From: Euryarchaeota archaeon UBA549
GTDB lineage: Archaea; Thermoplasmatota; Poseidoniia; Poseidoniales; Poseidoniaceae
Assembly (NCBI GenBank): GCA_002495645.1
Contig: DAGF01000014.1
Location: 16,277 to 43,837 of the forward strand
Length of the DNA stretch: 27,561 nucleotides
Direction: 5' to 3'
Position 1 is the first letter of the stretch, and every line of letters begins with the position of its first letter. The notes below the pieces were generated by a model. It ran no database searches. It saw nothing but the letters and a program-made list of their open reading frames with translations, and was not told the DNA's origin. Positions 26,317 through 27,561 of the stretch are shown here, piece after piece. The translations under genes and the position numbers were made by a program.

Positions 26317-27561
26317 ACCAGCACCTCCCGAGCCGTTACGTCAATGGACGCCAATTGAAGGGTGAACTCGATGATTTCGCCGTTGGTGTGCCAAACGGCT
26401 TCTGCCGTGCCATAACTTGGGTCGGGCACCCAGCCCACGTAATCGGTGAGTAAGTCCAACCGACCTGGATAGACGGTCCAATCTTCGCTCGCCTCAAGGC
26501 CGATGCCAGCGTTATCGGCGATGGCGGTGCCGTATGGCTCGGACCATCCACGACGAACCTCGTAGGCCGGTGTTGAGGCGAGCGAGGTGCGATGAACCAA
26601 TTCAATGTCCAATTCCAATTCACCTGCACCGCTCTCACTGGATGAGGTGGGGTGGAGCGAGGGTATTGTTGCAGCGAACCGAGGGCCGGGCCCGCCTCGG
26701 TCGGAGGGCGGCACCACAACGTAGGGTTTGAATTCGGGATGGTTGGTAACCACCGCACCACCGCTGAAGGCCACTTCCATGCCGTCGATTGAGGATGAGA
26801 ACTGATAGGACAGGCGAGAGAGGTGGAAGGCCCAAACCGAGCCGATGGAACTGTGTGATGAACGACCGTCGTCACCCAGCACGTCAATGCTCAAACTTGC
26901 AGGGTGCCGTCCATCACTCCACGCTTCTCGGATATCGATTTCACCACGACCACCCATGCGTTCCCACGGCAGGTCGGTACTGATCCATCCACTGGCTTGG
27001 GTATCTATACTGGTGCATCGGCGTTCCCCGTCGTGAGGTAGGTGAAGCAGACCGGCTTCGCCAGCGGTACGCATGGCTCGCAGTGGGTGGCCTGAATCGA
27101 CACGAATCGTTGTCGTCCCCTCGTCAAGGGTGATGGTGCGATGCCTGTTGTTTTCCAAGAACACACCGGTTTGGACATCTGCCGCGCTCACGTTCCATGT
27201 GGACGTGTAGCCCGCAAGGCGAATGAGCACATGTTCCTCCGTCTCGTTCATGCTGTTCACATAGGAAAAGAGACCGCCAGAAAGTGCGCCCGTATCATCG
27301 GCAGGGAGCAGCATGGTGCCGTTGATGCCGTCGGTGCTGCTCGTTGAGGCTGATGCACCCCATGTGACGAAGACGTCCCCGTCTGCGTCCAGCGTGGCCG
27401 CTCCATCATCGTAGGCCGGTGGCCACGCTACATGCTCAACCTCTCCGGCTGCTACGGAAATTCCCCCGCCTCTCCATGTGATGGTGACCACGCTTTCGCC
27501 GGGATTGGTGAAGCGAAGTGTGCCGTTGAGGTGGGGGGGGAGGAAGGTGTTGCCCAAGTAG
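26313..27561 (-). CDS. Pilin-associated or surface protein, 5' end outside the window
   Basis: The open frame runs off the right edge, with no stop and no convincing start (the first candidate inside is a TTG at 27557), so the true N-terminus and any signal or membrane helix lie outside. The visible 414 or so residues are a beta-rich, Gly/Ser/Asp-rich ectodomain with phrases such as NGTLRFTNPGESVVTITW near the start and several N-X-S/T sequons (NGT, NET, NVS). No membrane helix is visible in this part. The stop overlaps the start of the pilin-like gene by four bases (ATGA), so the two are translated together and probably act in the same filament or surface complex. It resembles in arrangement the large pilin-like partners of haloarchaeal operons, but no family can be named. 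Confidence 0.7.
   Translation of the reverse strand, partial: YLGNTFLPPHLNGTLRFTNPGESVVTITWRGGGISVAAGEVEHVAWPPAYDDGAATLDADGDVFVTWGASASTSSTDGINGTMLLPADDTGALSGGLFSYVNSMNETEEHVLIRLAGYTSTWNVSAADVQTGVFLENNRHRTITLDEGTTTIRVDSGHPLRAMRTAGEAGLLHLPHDGERRCTSIDTQASGWISTDLPWERMGGRGEIDIREAWSDGRHPASLSIDVLGDDGRSSHSSIGSVWAFHLSRLSYQFSSSIDGMEVAFSGGAVVTNHPEFKPYVVVPPSDRGGPGPRFAATIPSLHPTSSSESGAGELELDIELVHRTSLASTPAYEVRRGWSEPYGTAIADNAGIGLEASEDWTVYPGRLDLLTDYVGWVPDPSYGTAEAVWHTNGEIIEFTLQLASIDVTAREVLV
27533..27540 (+). repeat. Homopolymer tract of eight G (eight C in the coding strand)
   Basis: An eight-base G tract lies within the coding region of the partial minus-strand gene, where it encodes part of LPPHLNG. A one-base change would shift the frame close to what may be the early part of the gene. 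It is either a phase-variation candidate or a site of likely sequencing error. Confidence 0.75.

Overview
The window looks like a piece of an archaeal chromosome. The best guess is an uncultivated, acidic-proteome planktonic euryarchaeon of the Marine Group II / Poseidoniales type. What supports this: an AglB/STT3 oligosaccharyltransferase, an intron-less tRNA with no encoded CCA, a PurD next to surface-protein genes, a PGF-type C-terminal sorting motif, archaeal pilin-like N-termini, TATA-like boxes about 30 nt upstream of several start codons, and strongly acidic cytoplasmic tails on single-pass surface proteins. The taxon is inferred from style, not from a marker gene search.

Layout, left to right. 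32-1333: HD-domain nucleotide phosphohydrolase. 1374-1447: tRNA with anticodon CAT. 1543-2478: secreted protein with a PGF-like C-terminal segment. 2569-3774 and 3835-4518: two membrane proteins of unknown function on the + strand. 4522-6324 (-): surface protein with a signal peptide, a beta-rich ectodomain and an acidic tail, convergent with the preceding gene. 6325-6424: divergent promoter region. 6425-7699: purD. 7847-17398: a 3183-residue oligosaccharyltransferase. It has an extra N-terminal multi-pass membrane module, a complete STT3/AglB core and an ectodomain extension of about 1785 residues, and it is the centrepiece of the window. 17463-18671: membrane-anchored subtilisin-like protease. 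18873-23288: large beta-helix/Ig-type surface protein with a C-terminal membrane anchor and a WLWD-containing tail. 23310-25835: winged-helix STAND (NB-ARC-like) ATPase with TPR repeats. 25837-26316 (-) and 26313-27561 (-, cut by the window edge): a translationally coupled pair of pilin-like or surface proteins.

How the genes may work together: most of the window concerns the cell surface, namely protein N-glycosylation, surface proteolysis, adhesin-like proteins and pilin-like proteins. The STAND protein lies 21 nt after the beta-helix gene and may regulate or sense this system. The HD hydrolase, the tRNA and purD are housekeeping genes at the edges of these blocks. I saw no CRISPR array, insertion sequence, rRNA or replication origin, and no gene-free stretch longer than about 200 bases.
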